Shown here in pieces: positions 25,401 through 37,800 of a DNA stretch of 64,000 bases. The position numbers and the translations under genes are program-made. Under the pieces are notes generated by a model that was not told the DNA's origin, ran no database searches, and was given only the letters and a program-made list of their open reading frames with translations. Source of the stretch: Phalacrocorax aristotelis (lineage: Eukaryota > Chordata > Aves > Suliformes > Phalacrocoracidae); NCBI RefSeq assembly GCF_949628215.1, contig NC_134288.1:9803682-9867681 (forward strand), in the 5' to 3' direction. How positions within the stretch are numbered: position 1 is the first letter of the stretch; each line of letters starts with the position of its first letter.

Positions 25401-28400
25401 CAGATTCCTGGAACAGAGAGCACAATTCCCTGCTCCCCATCTCGTGCTGTGCGCTGCAGTCTCCTGGGGCAGGGACAGGGGTTACAGCTGTCACTGTAGC
25501 CCCTTTCATGTATTTGGAAAATACTGAAATTGTGCTGAATGGTGTGGGGTTATTGCAGGTTCCCTGGAGCTGTTGATGGAACCAGTTTGACAGAAGGCTG
25601 CCACAGCAAGGATTAGGGCTGAAATGTGCTAGTGAGGGTTTGTTTCTGCTTAGAAGGAGCTGGCTCTGGCCCTCACTCTGCTGAGCCCCCTAGGTTTGCT
25701 GGGCTTCAGGCTGAGGCCCCAGGGGCAGCCTCCCCGCAGGCTGCAGCCTTAGAGACTCTGTGTGTGGCAAGGTGGGTCGGGAGGAGAGCTGAGGCAGGGA
25801 TGTGCTTATTCAATTAACCCTTTTGAGTTTGTGGCTGCATCCCTCAAGATCGCAGGTTTCCCAGCATGCAGGAGCTTGGGCAAGGGCAGCACCCCAGCGC
25901 CTGCAGCACCCAAGCACCCACACCCAGTGCAGGAGAGGTAGGGGAGGCAGTGGGGCAGGTGGGTGGCATTCCCTGCTATTGTCATGGAGATCAGCAGCTG
26001 CTTCCTTGGAGGTCACCATTTGCATAACAGTTAGAGCTGGGTCTCTGGAGCATTTGCACCTGCGAGTGTGCTGTCCCCAGAGCCAGCCCCTTCCCGACCC
26101 CACTTCCCCAGAGCCCCTTCCCCACTCCATCCCAAGCCTGCCCAGGGTGCTGACGGGGACCAGAGGAGTGAAGTTGTGGATCTGGAGAAGCTCTGAAACT
26201 GCTGCCTTGGATGGCAGGTTTCTTTGGGATGATGTACCTGAGTGGGGAGCTAATGTTGACCTCCAATCCTGATACCATGGGCAGTGCTGTGTGACTGGCG
26301 CAGGCATGCTCGGTGTCCCCACCATCCTCCTTTAGGGCCTGGGCTTCAGACAGGGCAGAGGGTGCTCAAGGCCACATGCAGTTGCAGTGTCTAGGGGAGC
26401 AGGGCAGAGGGAGGACCTCCAGGATGTCTCTTCCACTTCCATAGTGTGTAGGGACCAGCTGAGTTGTGTTTACAGGATCCTAGTGGCAGCCTTTTGGAAT
26501 ACTTATGTGTTCAGTTTTTTTCTGAAAGATCTCAGCTGCCTTTTCCCCCTGTGCTTCACCTCCAGGTTCACATATGCCAGTCCCATGTGGTGAGCTGGCA
26601 GCCCGAAGGGGCTCTGGGAGCAGGTTGCTGTTGACGCAGGGCTTTGTTGTGGTCTGCGCTGAGCTGCTGCCTTTCTTTTTCCGAGCTTGTCTCGCTGCTC
26701 AGCACAGAACTGTTCCCAGCATCTCATTAACAAATGTCTGGTCATCCAGATGACTCCATTCCTGGCCGGCAATTGGTGTTAGACCTCTTAGCAGTAACAC
26801 AGCTGTAGTTACAGTAAAGGTATAACAGAAACAGCCTTGTTTTCAAGTGAAACATTGCCTCGTGATGAGAATGCCTGGGTTGGGAGTCAGATGCTGTGGC
26901 TCATGCTGCTGGCTTGTATGCAACTTTAGGGAAAGCATTTAACCTCTCTGTACCTCTGTTTATCTGTCTGGGGACAATGCTGATAAAACACATTGAGATC
27001 CTTGGGTGGGAAAGGCTTTTGTATGTAGGGAGCTGGTTGCTGTGGGTGTCTCTGAGGCAGGCTGGCTGGGTATTGGAGGTGTAGCTCCTGCTGGAAGCAG
27101 AGTCTCTGTGTCAAAGTCGGACCAAATGCCACTGGTTCACCATGAATAGTCACGGTAGAGCCTCTCTCTTCTCTGCTGGTTGTCAGATCTTCGTGCTGGT
27201 GTATTGGTGACATCCACATCCTTCACCTCCCCATGCAAGGGAAGCTTTGAGCACCCAAACTTTGCCCTCCCCAGCAGCTGCCACCCTCCCCTTCCTGCTC
27301 TGTCCCAGGCTCGTAAGAGACCAGATGGGGATTCATTGCCCACATCTGCTTCCTCCACCTGCCCTCATGGTTTGGTGTCGCTTACTGAATCCTCTTTCCC
27401 CCAGTGTTGAGGCTTATCTTGAAAGAGGAACCCACCCTGCTTTGCTCACCCTGAATGGGATCTAGCAACTGTTCTCGCTCCTGTTTGGCCATGGGAGCTG
27501 CTTCAGGCAGTGCTGGTGAATGAAACCAGCTGAACCTCTGGGGCTGGGTACCAGCAAGAGGCTGAAACTTTGGGTCTTCCCATTTCCAGGCCAGGATATG
27601 AACACTGTCTCAGCCAGACCTTGATTAATCTCTTCTCCCACCTGAGACGGAGCACTTTGGGTCATACCTGTTCATCTTTTTTCTCTTCTATAGTGTCATG
27701 TATCATCACTGGGCAGTGTTTAAATGCTGCTGTGTCACCCCCTCTCTCCCCAACAGTGGGTTGTAGTTTGGGGCACTGCAGGTGTCTGGAGAGCCTTTGG
27801 CATGCAGAACCTCCTTCCCCCAGCTCTGTGAGGTGGTGGGCACTGGTGGAGTCTGGATTTCCAGGTCCTCTACCTTCTGCACACAGCATGTGCAGCTGGA
27901 TGGAGGCCCCCCCTCAGCAAGTGCTGGTTTAGGCTCCAGCAAGAAGACGTTGTGTCCTTTCCCAGTGCTGGGCGAGGAGAGGCAGGGGATTGCCTTTTGC
28001 GTAGGCATAACCTCTCGCTGCTTCCTCATTGCCTGCCCCAGAGCATCCTCCTCTTGGACACGTCTGTCACCCGGGGTAGGGAAGGGGATGTGACTGGTGT
28101 TCTGCTGTGGAACAGCCTGTCCTCTCTGGACCTGGGGTGGAAGAGGCCCACGGGCACGTGGAGAGGGCGGTTGAGACACTGACGTGCTGTTGCTACCAGA
28201 GTCCTTGTGAGCAACTCAGGAATTCCAAATATTTCCTCTCAGATAAAGGTGACTGGAGGCGGCCAGAAATATCTGGACGTGTCTGGGCAAGCCTGAGATC
28301 CCAAACACCAGGGCAGAGAGGTCAGAATCAGTACTGGGAGTGCTGGGCTTCAGGTGCAGAGTGGCCAAGGCCCCGGGCAGTGTGGGAACTGAGCAAGCTG

Positions 28401-31400
28401 TCTTTCCCTAACCTTCAACCCACCCCCAGGACAGGGAGGGGAGGACGCTTCTGCCTGTTTTCCCACTCCCCCTGGTCTGGGATCACTGTTCCCAGGGGAC
28501 ACATCTGGGTTTGCAGTTGTGCAGGGGCTGAGCTGTTGCAGCTCCTGGGGACAGTTTCCCCAGGGAAGGGCAAGGCGCTCTCCTCCTGAGTCCCCTGTGT
28601 CCCCCAGCTGTGGCTCCAGCAGCTGTGGCTCCATTCCAGGGGTGAGGGAGAGGGGCTCATGTCCCCTCCCTGCCCATGCGGGGCTCTTGTCATGCTCTTC
28701 TCCATCTGTAGCACCCGATAGCTCTCGGTTCACCGTATGCCATTTATCTCTTGTTAAGCAAACACTTCCTTTTCTTAGAAGTAAGGGCTTCAAAACATGC
28801 TTCTTGGAACTGCCTTTCCCTAAGCTCGGCAGCACATAAAATCGAGAAGGCAACGCAGAGGCTCGGCTGCCAGCCCTCCCCGGCTCCCTGCCCTGCCTGT
28901 GGGGGCCCTCTCCTGGTGCCTGCCCTGCTGGGTAACTGCAAGTCCCCTTCCACCTCCACAGCCTTCCTGGGGACATCCCCTCCCATAGGTCAGGAGGAGC
29001 CTGTAGAGATGAGTTGGGCTTGGTGGGCAGGCCTTAGTGAATCCCGAGCAAAGTGGCTTGTCCTGGGGAATACATCACCTCCTTCCTCCTGCTGAGTGCT
29101 TGTGCAGCATTGGGTGCTGTGGGTGTGTGGTGGGGACATGCTTCCAAGGGAAGGACCTTCCCTGGAATGCAGGAGCCCCAGTACAGAGGGATATTGTAGG
29201 GTTGGTGCAGGTGCTCCACAGCTGGTGGTTTTGGACAAGCCCATGCCTTCTGCCCTGGTTCCCCTGTGCCCTCCGTTCCCGCCAGCCTCCTCTCAGTTTG
29301 CTGCCACTTGCCATGCACTGTCACTGCTCTGCTGCTCGTCACTACCTATCAGCAGAGGGATTTCCTGTGCCATAATTAAAAATATCCCCTCCTTGAGTTT
29401 GGGATCTCCTCCCATCCCTCTCCTGCAGCACATCACTGGCTGATTCTGTGCCCTTCCTCCTGGGCAAGTGGCCAGGCAGCGGGGCTGGCAGTGAACAGCA
29501 GCCATCACCTTTCTCCCTGGACAGCACCTGCGTGTGAGCCACCATCCTGCTGGTTCCTGCGGGGCCGGGATGCAATATAATGCCTCCATAGAGCTCACAC
29601 CAGCTGGCAGGCCTGTTGGGAAGTGAGCTGCCTTGTGCTGCTCTGTGTAGGTGGTGCGAGTTACACGGACAGTTGTCACATCCCTGAAGAGGACTCTGAG
29701 CAAGCTGGCAGCAGTGATGTGCTCTAGGATGAGTGAGCAATGTCCCTGTTGTCCCAGTGCCCTGTCCCTGGGTCTGCTGTGACCTCATCATGGTCAGGGG
29801 GATGTGAAAGGCAGCCGGGGAAGTCAGGAGACGGTGTTTGGTAGAAGGCAGAGAAGAGCTTTGGTGGGGCAGAAGTGGGTGCTCAGGTTAACAGCTCACC
29901 TGTGTGGTTGTTCAAGTACCTGCTCCCCTGTTGCAGGGAGACCTGTGGCCAAGGAGAGGGACACAGCTTATCTCCCTGGGAGCAAGCATGGATGCCTGTG
30001 GCATGCCTTGCTGTGAAAAGCTGTGTGAGAGCTTGGTCATGCGTGTGTGTATGTCTGGCAAGGTGAGGAGATATTCCACAAGCTGTGACCATACTTGGCC
30101 TGTTTTTGGGGGAGCTGGGGGCCTGGCACCACATTTCTATAAATGATGGAGAGGCAGCTGCCTAAAAAGCCTCTTGATCCCAGCCATGATCTGAGCACCA
30201 AACCCTGCTGCAGGTCCTGTGGCAGCAGTTGCAGCTCATCACAGGCTGTGGGCAGGCGTGGGAGGCAGCTTGCAGGCAGAGCTGCTAGACCCAGGCAGGC
30301 TGGGATGCTGCCCCTGCCTCTGGGGAGGCTATGGTAAGGCGTGACACAAGCTCAGTGTCAGCTGGGCTTATCTCTGCTTTCCCAGAGCAGCCGGGTTACT
30401 GGAACTTCGTTCACTTATCAGGGAACAGAGAACCTTGCTGGGAAGATGGGCTCAAGGTGCAACAGCTGAGCTGCCCAGCACTCTGAGCTGCCGGCGATCC
30501 CTGAGCCCAGAGCTCACAGCTCTGGCTCCCTCTAGCCCTGGTGCTCCTGCTGGGCCCTGATAAAACCTGGGAGCTGCTGGGGCCTAAAGTTCCCTGCTTC
30601 ATGTAGTCTGCCCATGGACCCCCCCTTCCCTGCAGTGCGTGTGGCCTGGGGACCCGAGGAGCTATCCTCACAGTGGTCCATGGTCCCTGGGTGCCCAGGA
30701 GAGCATGAGAGGTGGGGTGGTGCCATTGGGGTGCTGTGTGGGCACAGGGGTCAGAGGTATGGTGCCATGGGATCACTGCATGGGCACAGGGGGCAGAGGT
30801 GTTCTCTGAGAGCCTGTTTTTTGGGAGCAGTTCAGCTCTGGTGGTCTCTCCCACTCTGCCCTTCATCTCCCCCAGTCCAGGCCACGGCCATCTGTCCCCA
30901 GCTCTGTCACACATCTCCCTTGGAGGGAGAGGGGCTGTGGCTGTTTGCTGCACAGTGGCTCTGTTGAAATCTGCCCTGCTCTTGCTGTTGCTGAAGATGA
31001 AGGACTGGAGGTGGCCAGCTTGGACGAGCTGGGCCAGAGTGACTGCATTCCTGGCTGGGCCTTGTGCTTGGCCTGCTCTCCTGAAACCAGTGGAAGGCAG
31101 GAGTTTCGCGACCCAGAGCGTCTGCCTTCACCACAGGGATTCGTGAAATCCAGATCGTGCTGCAGAGTAACCTGCGATGGCCAGGCCATGGGAGCGCTTG
31201 TCTTACTGGCATGTGGCAGTAGGGAGAGGGAGGTGTGAGGCTCCACTTCGGATACAAAAGCAGCAGGGGGATGCGTGGTGGGGACTCCTGCCACAACCCT
31301 GGGTATCAACCCTTCTGCTGCTCCCCCAGGCCTCGGCTGTGGAATAAAGCCCAGCATTTTCCTGCTGCAGTGATTTCTATCACACTTCGATGCTAATTTT

Positions 31401-31874
31401 AGAGAGCCTAGAGCACGTGATACATCTCCTGCCCTGCCCGCATGGTATTCTCCTTGCAAATCCTTTCTGGCATCCACTTCTCTCATGACTGGTCCTGTAC
31501 TTCCCCCATCACCCTCTGTGCATGATTCAGAGCAAGGAAGCACAAGGCGTCTGTCATCCGCCTGGTCCCCACCAGAGCTTTCCTGCCAGCAGGAGCCCAA
31601 CAGCCTTCCTGCCCCTTGCTGCTGCGTCTTCCCCTCCAGCCTGCTCCACGGAGGAGGAAGGAGCCCCAGAAAGCAGCAGAGAGGGTCTCTGTGCTCTGCT
31701 CCCACCCCTCTGCTTACCACTTCTCTTTTCCCACAGGAGCGGTTTGTGGACCTCTATGGGAACAACGCTGCTGCCGAGGTGAGGAAGGGCCAGGAGACCT
31801 TCAACAAATGGCTCCTGACCGGGGCGACGGTGGCAGGAGTACTTCTGCTGGGATCCCTGCTGAGCCGCAAGTGA
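15901..31874 (+). CDS. BCL2L1: BCL2L1 (BCL-xL), anti-apoptotic BCL-2 family protein
   Basis: BCL-xL sits in the mitochondrial outer membrane and binds BH3 proteins and BAX/BAK to block cytochrome c release. Coding exons are 15901-16455 (185 codons) and 31737-31874 (45 codons plus stop), giving 230 residues with phase 0 across the intron. Visible domains: BH4 at about 4-24, a short acidic loop at 26-76 (shorter than in mammals), BH3 with VRQALREAGDEF at 83-101, BH1 with FRDGVNWGRIVAFFSFGG at 128-145, BH2 with WIQENGGWERF at 178-188, and a C-terminal anchor from about 211 ending LLLGSLLSRK. The ATG has A at -3. A conserved internal donor and a hydrophobic read-through tail suggest Bcl-xS and Bcl-x-beta forms. 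TPX2 is divergent upstream and the BPI-fold gene converges downstream. Confidence 0.97.
16456..31736 (+). other. BCL2L1 large intron
   Basis: It runs from donor GTAAGA to acceptor TTTTCCCACAG. No coding exon, tRNA or recognisable transposon was found in 15.3 kb. It is moderately GC-rich with some AT-rich islands (around 22.58-22.66 kb) and an A run near 21.19 kb. Open frames up to 285 codons (30863-31720 minus) resemble no family known to me. Confidence 0.75.
31737..31874 (+). other. BCL2L1: BCL2L1 last coding exon (BH2 end and membrane anchor)
   Basis: It starts ERFVDLYGNN and continues through the hydrophobic anchor to SRK and TGA at 31872-31874. It is almost identical to the chicken protein as remembered, differing by Val for Leu in AAEVRKG. 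Confidence 0.95.
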
Positions 31875-32206
31875 CCCGCTGCCGAGTCCCCCTGTCACCA
31901 GGATGGCTGCGCCTTCACCACCACATCCACTACACTCCGCTCCCGAGCACCATCACCAGCGCAGGGGGCAGCCCCCCCGCCTTCCCGGGCGAGTGCCCCG
32001 CTCCACGGAGCTTTCTTCCTCATGCCGCCAGTTCCTTTTGTCGTAGTCCCTCTTATTTACCGTTCTGTTGTGTTTTTAAAGGCGCTGAGACCAATGCAGC
32101 ACTTCAGCCAACAGCTCCCAGCTCTGGGGAAATCCAGGCAGCCTGGGGGGAGTACTGGCTAGAAGGTGTCCCAGCTCTGCAGGGTCCTCTAGATCACTTT
32201 GAAGAG

Positions 32207-32212
32207 AATAAA
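32207..32212 (+). terminator. Proximal BCL2L1 polyadenylation signal
   Basis: AATAAA is followed within 20-50 bases by a strong GT-rich stretch (TGTGAGTGTGTGCGTGTG), as expected for a CstF-binding downstream element. Confidence 0.6.
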
Positions 32213-33524
32213 CAGACTTATTTTTGCATGTGTGAGTGTGTGCGTGTGTATAGATGTGTCACTAATGTAAGGTTCCCCAGCCAGAGCAAGGGTCGAGGCT
32301 CCGTGCCCTCGGATCCGGCATGCTCAGGCCCTGGGAAGAGGCAGGCTGCCGAATGGGACTGAGCTTCCCTGCAGCATCCTTACCCCGTCCCCGCTTCCTC
32401 CAGGCAGAGCTCGTCCCTGTGGTGGTGGGGGAGCCAGGAGGAAGAGGCAGAGTCCGGGGTCGAAGAGCTCTGCCCTTGTGTCAGCCCCCGAGCCCCTTTC
32501 TGCCCAGACATCAGCTGCTGGGAGCTGAGGCTGGGCTTGGGTTGAGGATTGTGTCAGGCCCAGGGCTGTGCCTCGTTTGAAGGAATCCTCCTCCTCCTCT
32601 TCTTCCTCCTCCCTCTGAATGTAGATTGCTGTGGGGCATTGCACATCTTTCCCCATGCCTGCTTCTCCATGTGGCAAAGAAGGGAGGCAGGCAAGGGGGG
32701 GAGAGCGCTTTGCCCTGGCACAAGGGACTCTCCAGAGACCCAGGGCTGCTGCATCTAGCAAGTGCAGGAATACAGGGTGGGGGGATGGAAGGGGCAGAGG
32801 GAGCGATGCTCCTGCCAGGCCTGGGGATGGCTGCAGGGGAAGGCAGACACCTGGGAGCAGCCCCACTGTGGCTGATCCATGGGGGTATGAGCCTGGGGGT
32901 GGTGGGAGTGAGGGCTGGCACTGGCTGAGAGCCAACCCTGCTGCCAGGAAGCCTTTTTGGGGACAGCGGGAGCCATTGGCCTCTCCTGTGCTTCCCCCAG
33001 TTGCTGCCAGTCCCCGTAGTGCAGGCAGATCCCTGTCCCCGTGGCGTGGCTGTGACGGGTGCGTGCAGTGGCAGAGGTACCTGACTTCCCCCACCGCGCT
33101 GCTTCTGTGGCACTGGACCTCCAGGCTTTGAGCTGAAATTAGCTTCAAAAATAACCCCTAGTCCTTCGGAGACCACCACCGGCAGACCCAGCTGTCCTCA
33201 TGGGCTTGTCTGTGTGCATACCGCCCGCGCTCTGCTGTACATATCCGAGTAGTTTTTAATTCATTTGTGAATACTCTTAATGCTATTTTTGTTAACTTGT
33301 CTGTCCGTATTTATGTGTGGGGCCGTGCTCCCTGCAGAGGCCAAGGTGGGATGGAGGCGGGGGGGGAAACTGGAGGTTCCTGGGGTTCCTGTCTGGCCAC
33401 CGAGCACAGACGCGCACTCCCCGTGGAGGATCTCCCAGAGCCAGGAGTGGATCCTATGTGGGGAGTGCGAGGATTAGCATTAGCCCGTCGAATGCTTCGG
33501 TTTGCAGGTGGAGGTGAGTCCACT

Positions 33525-33530
33525 AATAAA
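33525..33530 (+). terminator. Distal BCL2L1 polyadenylation signal
   Basis: AATAAA lies about 1.65 kb after the stop, followed by GTGCTGTGGTCTTTGTGAG, a GT-rich downstream element. Confidence 0.65.
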
Positions 33531-33549
33531 CTCTCATAATTGGACCTGC

Positions 33550-34720
33550 TGATGGTGCTGTGGTCTTTGTGAGCACGTTGGAGGGGTTTATTCGGGCAGC
33601 TTTGGGCAGGAGCTGCCTTCAGCGGGGTGGAGGGAGGGGGGCCGAGTCCTCTCCTTTTCCTGGGGAAGGGTTGCATGTTCTGGGTGGGTGGCGGGGGTGT
33701 GGCTGTTGGCCCAAGGGGGTGGTGCTGGGTTGACGTGGCAAGGTGTTGCCTGCTTGGCCATGGCTGCCTGTCTCCATCACAGGCAGCCTCGGGGCAGACC
33801 CCTGCCCATTCCTTCCACTTCTCACCGGGACCAGGCTCCTGCGCCCTCGTCTGTTGGGCAGGAGAGCTCAGTCCAGGCTCTTAACTAGGCTGGGGCAGGG
33901 CTGATTTTGGGGCTGTGGGCTCAGCACCAGGGCGGAACCAGGCAGAGGCAGCACCCACAGCCGTGCTGGCCTGGGGGCAGGGGGTGAGGAGGGCGTGGGG
34001 CTCACAGCCCCACGTCCCAGTGGGTGCTTTGCTGGGTCCCGCAGCCACCACCCCCACCCCTCCGCCCGCGTTCCCGGGCTGCCCCTCGCCCCCAGCTCTG
34101 AGCTGGGGAAGGGGAAACCTCCTCCCTGCGCTACCTTCCCTTTTTTGGGGGGGCGGGGGGTGGGGGGGAGCTGAACCCCCAAACACTGCGGCTGGGTCGC
34201 GTTGCCCCAGACGTGAGCTTTCCCCCCTCCTCGCCCCGGCAGGACGCTCCTGCTTGAGGCTCAGCCCTCCCCACGCCCCCCACGCCCCATCCCCTTCGGG
34301 GTGCCCAGGGGCCGGCCGGACCGTGGGGGGCAGAGCCGGGCCTGGCGGGAGCGGTGGGCCGGCAGGACGCGGCGGGAGGCCACGGACACTAGCACCATCC
34401 CGTGGGCGACGGGGGAAGCTGTCGTGGCCCTGCAGTCACAGCGGCCGCTGCTGGGGACGGAGGGCACCCGCATGGCCGGTACACGGGCAATGAATGCCTT
34501 GTACGTGACCCCCTCCCCGGTCCCCAAGAGCCACCAGCCCCGGTCCCAGCCCCCCTGAGCAGCCCCTCCCCCCCCCGCAGCCCCCGTCCCCCCACCCGAA
34601 ATTGCTGCAGGAGCCCCGGCACAGGCGACGGAACCCCTCACCCCGGCACGGCCGGAGCCCCACGCAGCCGCGTCCCCGAGAGACACCACACGCGCCACGC
34701 CAGGCTGATCCACAGTCTCG
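33550..34720. other. Convergent intergenic region BCL2L1 / BPI-fold gene
   Basis: It is GC-rich, with G runs at about 34146-34170. The block 34261-34560 has strongly GC-ending codons in open frames on both strands but matches no family I recognise. No known gene is visible. Confidence 0.6.
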
Positions 34721-34722
34721 GC

Positions 34723-34728
34723 TTTAAT
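34723..34728 (-). terminator. Polyadenylation signal of the BPI-fold gene
   Basis: ATTAAA on the minus strand lies about 120 bases after the stop codon, giving a short 3' UTR. Confidence 0.55.
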
Positions 34729-34848
34729 CCCTGCTGAAAAGCCTCCGGCAGACGGGGTTGGGTCCCACAGCCGGGTGGCTCTGCTGGCCACGGGGCGGTG
34801 ACACGGCTTGTGGGGGGGGGTCAGTAGGTTCCCACGCAGTGGCTGGTC

Positions 34849-37800
34849 TCAAGACTTGTACTGCAGGTCCGTGGCGATGAGCACGAAGCCCTGCGAGGAG
34901 TTGGGGTGAGAGGGGGGACACGGGGGATGTCGGGGGCATGCGGGTGAGAGGACAGGGGCAGCACCCACCTCCTGCAGTGAGAGCTGGGAGTTGAGCAGGC
35001 TGAGGCCATGTAGGGTGGGCACAGGGATGCCGGCCTGGAGCCGCTCTGTGGGGAGAGCAGAGCCATGAGGAGGGCAGCCCTGGGACAGCTGGCAGGGGGA
35101 CACAGGGATAGGATAAGGACAGCACTCACTGTTTGCCCAGGGTACCCCGAAAAGCCACAGCCCAAACTTCAGCAGGGTCTCCAGCCTCTTCACCTGCAGG
35201 ACAGGCAGACCCTTGAGCCCAGCACAGGGCAGGCAGAGGGGACCATAGCACAGGCAGGGCTCAGCTCCCCTGTCAGGGCTGCACCTGCTGCCTGTGCAAG
35301 TGTTCAGTAGCACTGGCCTTGCACAGGGCCCACAGCACCCCCAAACCCCATCCCTCAGCCCCCGCTCCCAGGCTGGTGCAGAGCCTGAGGCTCCCCTTGG
35401 CTGCCCCACCGTGCCCCGGGCATGGCCACTCACCTCCACTGGGCCCACATGCGACATCACCTGCGTCACGCTAAGCCTGGAGGGCGAAAGCAGGGTGAGA
35501 GCCAGGCAGGGGGACAGAGACTATCCCCTCCTGGGGCAGGGACAGGCTGAGACCCATGGCAGGGCTGGGATCCTGGCAGAGTGGGTCCAGCTGAGGACCT
35601 AGCTGGGGTACGAGTGCCAGGGCAGCAGGCATAGCCAAGAGCTGGGGGCAGGATGGGCTGCAAGCAGGTCATATGGGACCTGGGGAGGGAAAAGGGCGGA
35701 GGTGGAGAATGGGGGGAGCTCCAATAGGGAGGCTGGACCCAGCACAGGGCTGGGGACTTACCCCGTCAAGCTCACGGTGCCCCTGAGCCTGTTCCCAGTG
35801 ATGGTCGGCTTCCCTGTCACGTTGGCATCCTGCAGCAAGAACAGATGTCAGAAACACCAGGGCAGTGCCTGCAACTGTTCATCGCTCTGCACCACCCAGC
35901 ATTGCCCAGCATCCCCCCAGCATTGCCCCAGCATCACACAGGATCACCCAGCATTGCCCCAGCATGGCCCCAGCCTAGAGTGCAGGCAGCAGACTCTGCT
36001 GTGGCAGCACCAGCCACTCACAATGTTCAGCAGAAAAGCAGGGACACGCGTGGCATTGGGCAGCACCACGAAGGCTTCGGCCAAGCCAAAGAGGGCCCCA
36101 TGCAGGGCGTCAGGGTGGCAGGAGAGCAGGGGCTGCTGGCGGGCTGAGAGGTGCAGCTCCATGGGCTGGTCTGGGTAGCGCTCCTGCAGCTGCAGGTGGA
36201 ACAAGGTCTGGGTTGGTACAGAGCTACATGGGCACTGCAGGTACCAGCCATGGCTCCCAGCTGGCCCCCACCACCATCTGGGGCCCGTGTGGTGGGCACT
36301 GTGTCCTGCCCTGCCCATAGGCCACCTGCCCACGTCCTGTCCTGCCTGGGTCCCATCCATACTCCATCCCATCCTGCCCATCCTGTCTGCATCCCATCCC
36401 ATGTCCCATCTCCCTTGCATCACATCCCTCCTGTGTCCCATCCTGCCTGCGTTGCATTCCATGTCCCACCCCTCCTGCATCCCATCCCACCTCCATCCCA
36501 TACCTCCTGCATCCCACCTCATGTCTTGTCCCATATGCATCCCATCCCCTGTCCCATTCTATCTGCATCCTGTCCCAGCCCATGTTCTATCCCATGCATG
36601 TCCCACTCCCCACCCTGTGCCCACCTGTGGGGAGAAGAGCCCCATGCTCTTGGTCCTCAGCTGGAGCGGGAACCGCCGTGGGAGCTGGAAGGCAGCAGAC
36701 TGGTCAGGACGCTGGTACCACAAGGCACAGGAGGGCGTGGGGACATCCTGATGGGACCCGGGGAGGGGGGGGCAGCCCTGCCCACAGCCACGGCTGGAGC
36801 CATCCTTACCATGTTGCTGGAGATGTTCCTGCGCAGGGCCCCAGCTGTGAAGTATGTGAAGGCGGCCGAGTTGGCAACGAACTCAGTGATGGCCAGCAGC
36901 AGCATGGGCTCCTGCGCCGTTGGCAGCACTGTGGGCAGAGCTGCAGGCCATGCCACAGGCAGCGCCATTGGCAGCGCTGAGGAAGGTCCCTGCTGGCACT
37001 TGCCCACCCTGAAGAACTCTCCCTGCACAGACAGATGGACAGACACAAGGCTCAGACCAGGTCCCCCTGTGCCCTGGTCCCAGAGCCAGTCCAGGGACAA
37101 CCTGGATGACATTACCTTAAGGGCGACATCCCCATGCTCTGCCGTGATGGCCGGCCGCTCCAGCAGGGAATGGTCGATGGCAGCGAAGGGGTCCAGCTGG
37201 GTGGACACTGCAGGAACATGGGGGTGGTTGGGGGGAACCAGACCACCTGCCCCCTCCTGCAGCCCCAAGTCCCACAGACCCCACTGGGCACCAGCCCATG
37301 ACACAGCATCACCTGGGCCACGTTGCCCAGTCCCCTCCTGCCCCAGCCCTGATCCCTCACCTACCTTTCATGTGCTTCAGGGCATCCTCCAGCCTGTAGA
37401 CACCCCTACGGAGCTCGAGGCAGAGCTGGAAGCAGAGCAGCACATCAGCAAGCCCATGGACAGTAGTCCCCAAGTTGCTCACTTGGGGGAACAGGGACAC
37501 CAGCTACCCATAGCGCAGGAGCTGAGCACCCACCTGCTTGTTCAGCTGCTGCCGCAGGGCTTTCTGGAGCAACGGTGCCAGCAGGTTGTAGAGCCAGCTG
37601 CGGGGCAGAGCAGGATCCTCAGATCACCCTGGGGTGCCCCAGCCTCCCCCAACTCAACACCCCAGCTGGGGCACTGAGGAGCCCCCATGTACCAGGGAGA
37701 AGAGGGGAACAGGGCTCCTGGCATCACCTGTGTCCACGGTGAAACTCCATGTGCAGGTTGGTGCCGTGGGCTTCACAGCTGGCGCTCCACACCATGGGGC

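Larger units (their letters stand above)
31875..33548 (+). other. BCL2L1: BCL2L1 3' UTR
   Basis: About 1.7 kb lies from the stop to the distal AATAAA. The proximal AATAAA at 32207 could give a 3' UTR of only about 350 bases. The sequence between the two sites has no plausible gene. Confidence 0.7.

Noticed and set aside
36151-37677. 508-codon open frame on the plus strand, the longest in the window
   Set aside because: It is antisense to six or more phased BPI-fold exons and crosses the minisatellite. GC-ending codons on the minus strand remove stops on the plus strand. No family resemblance.
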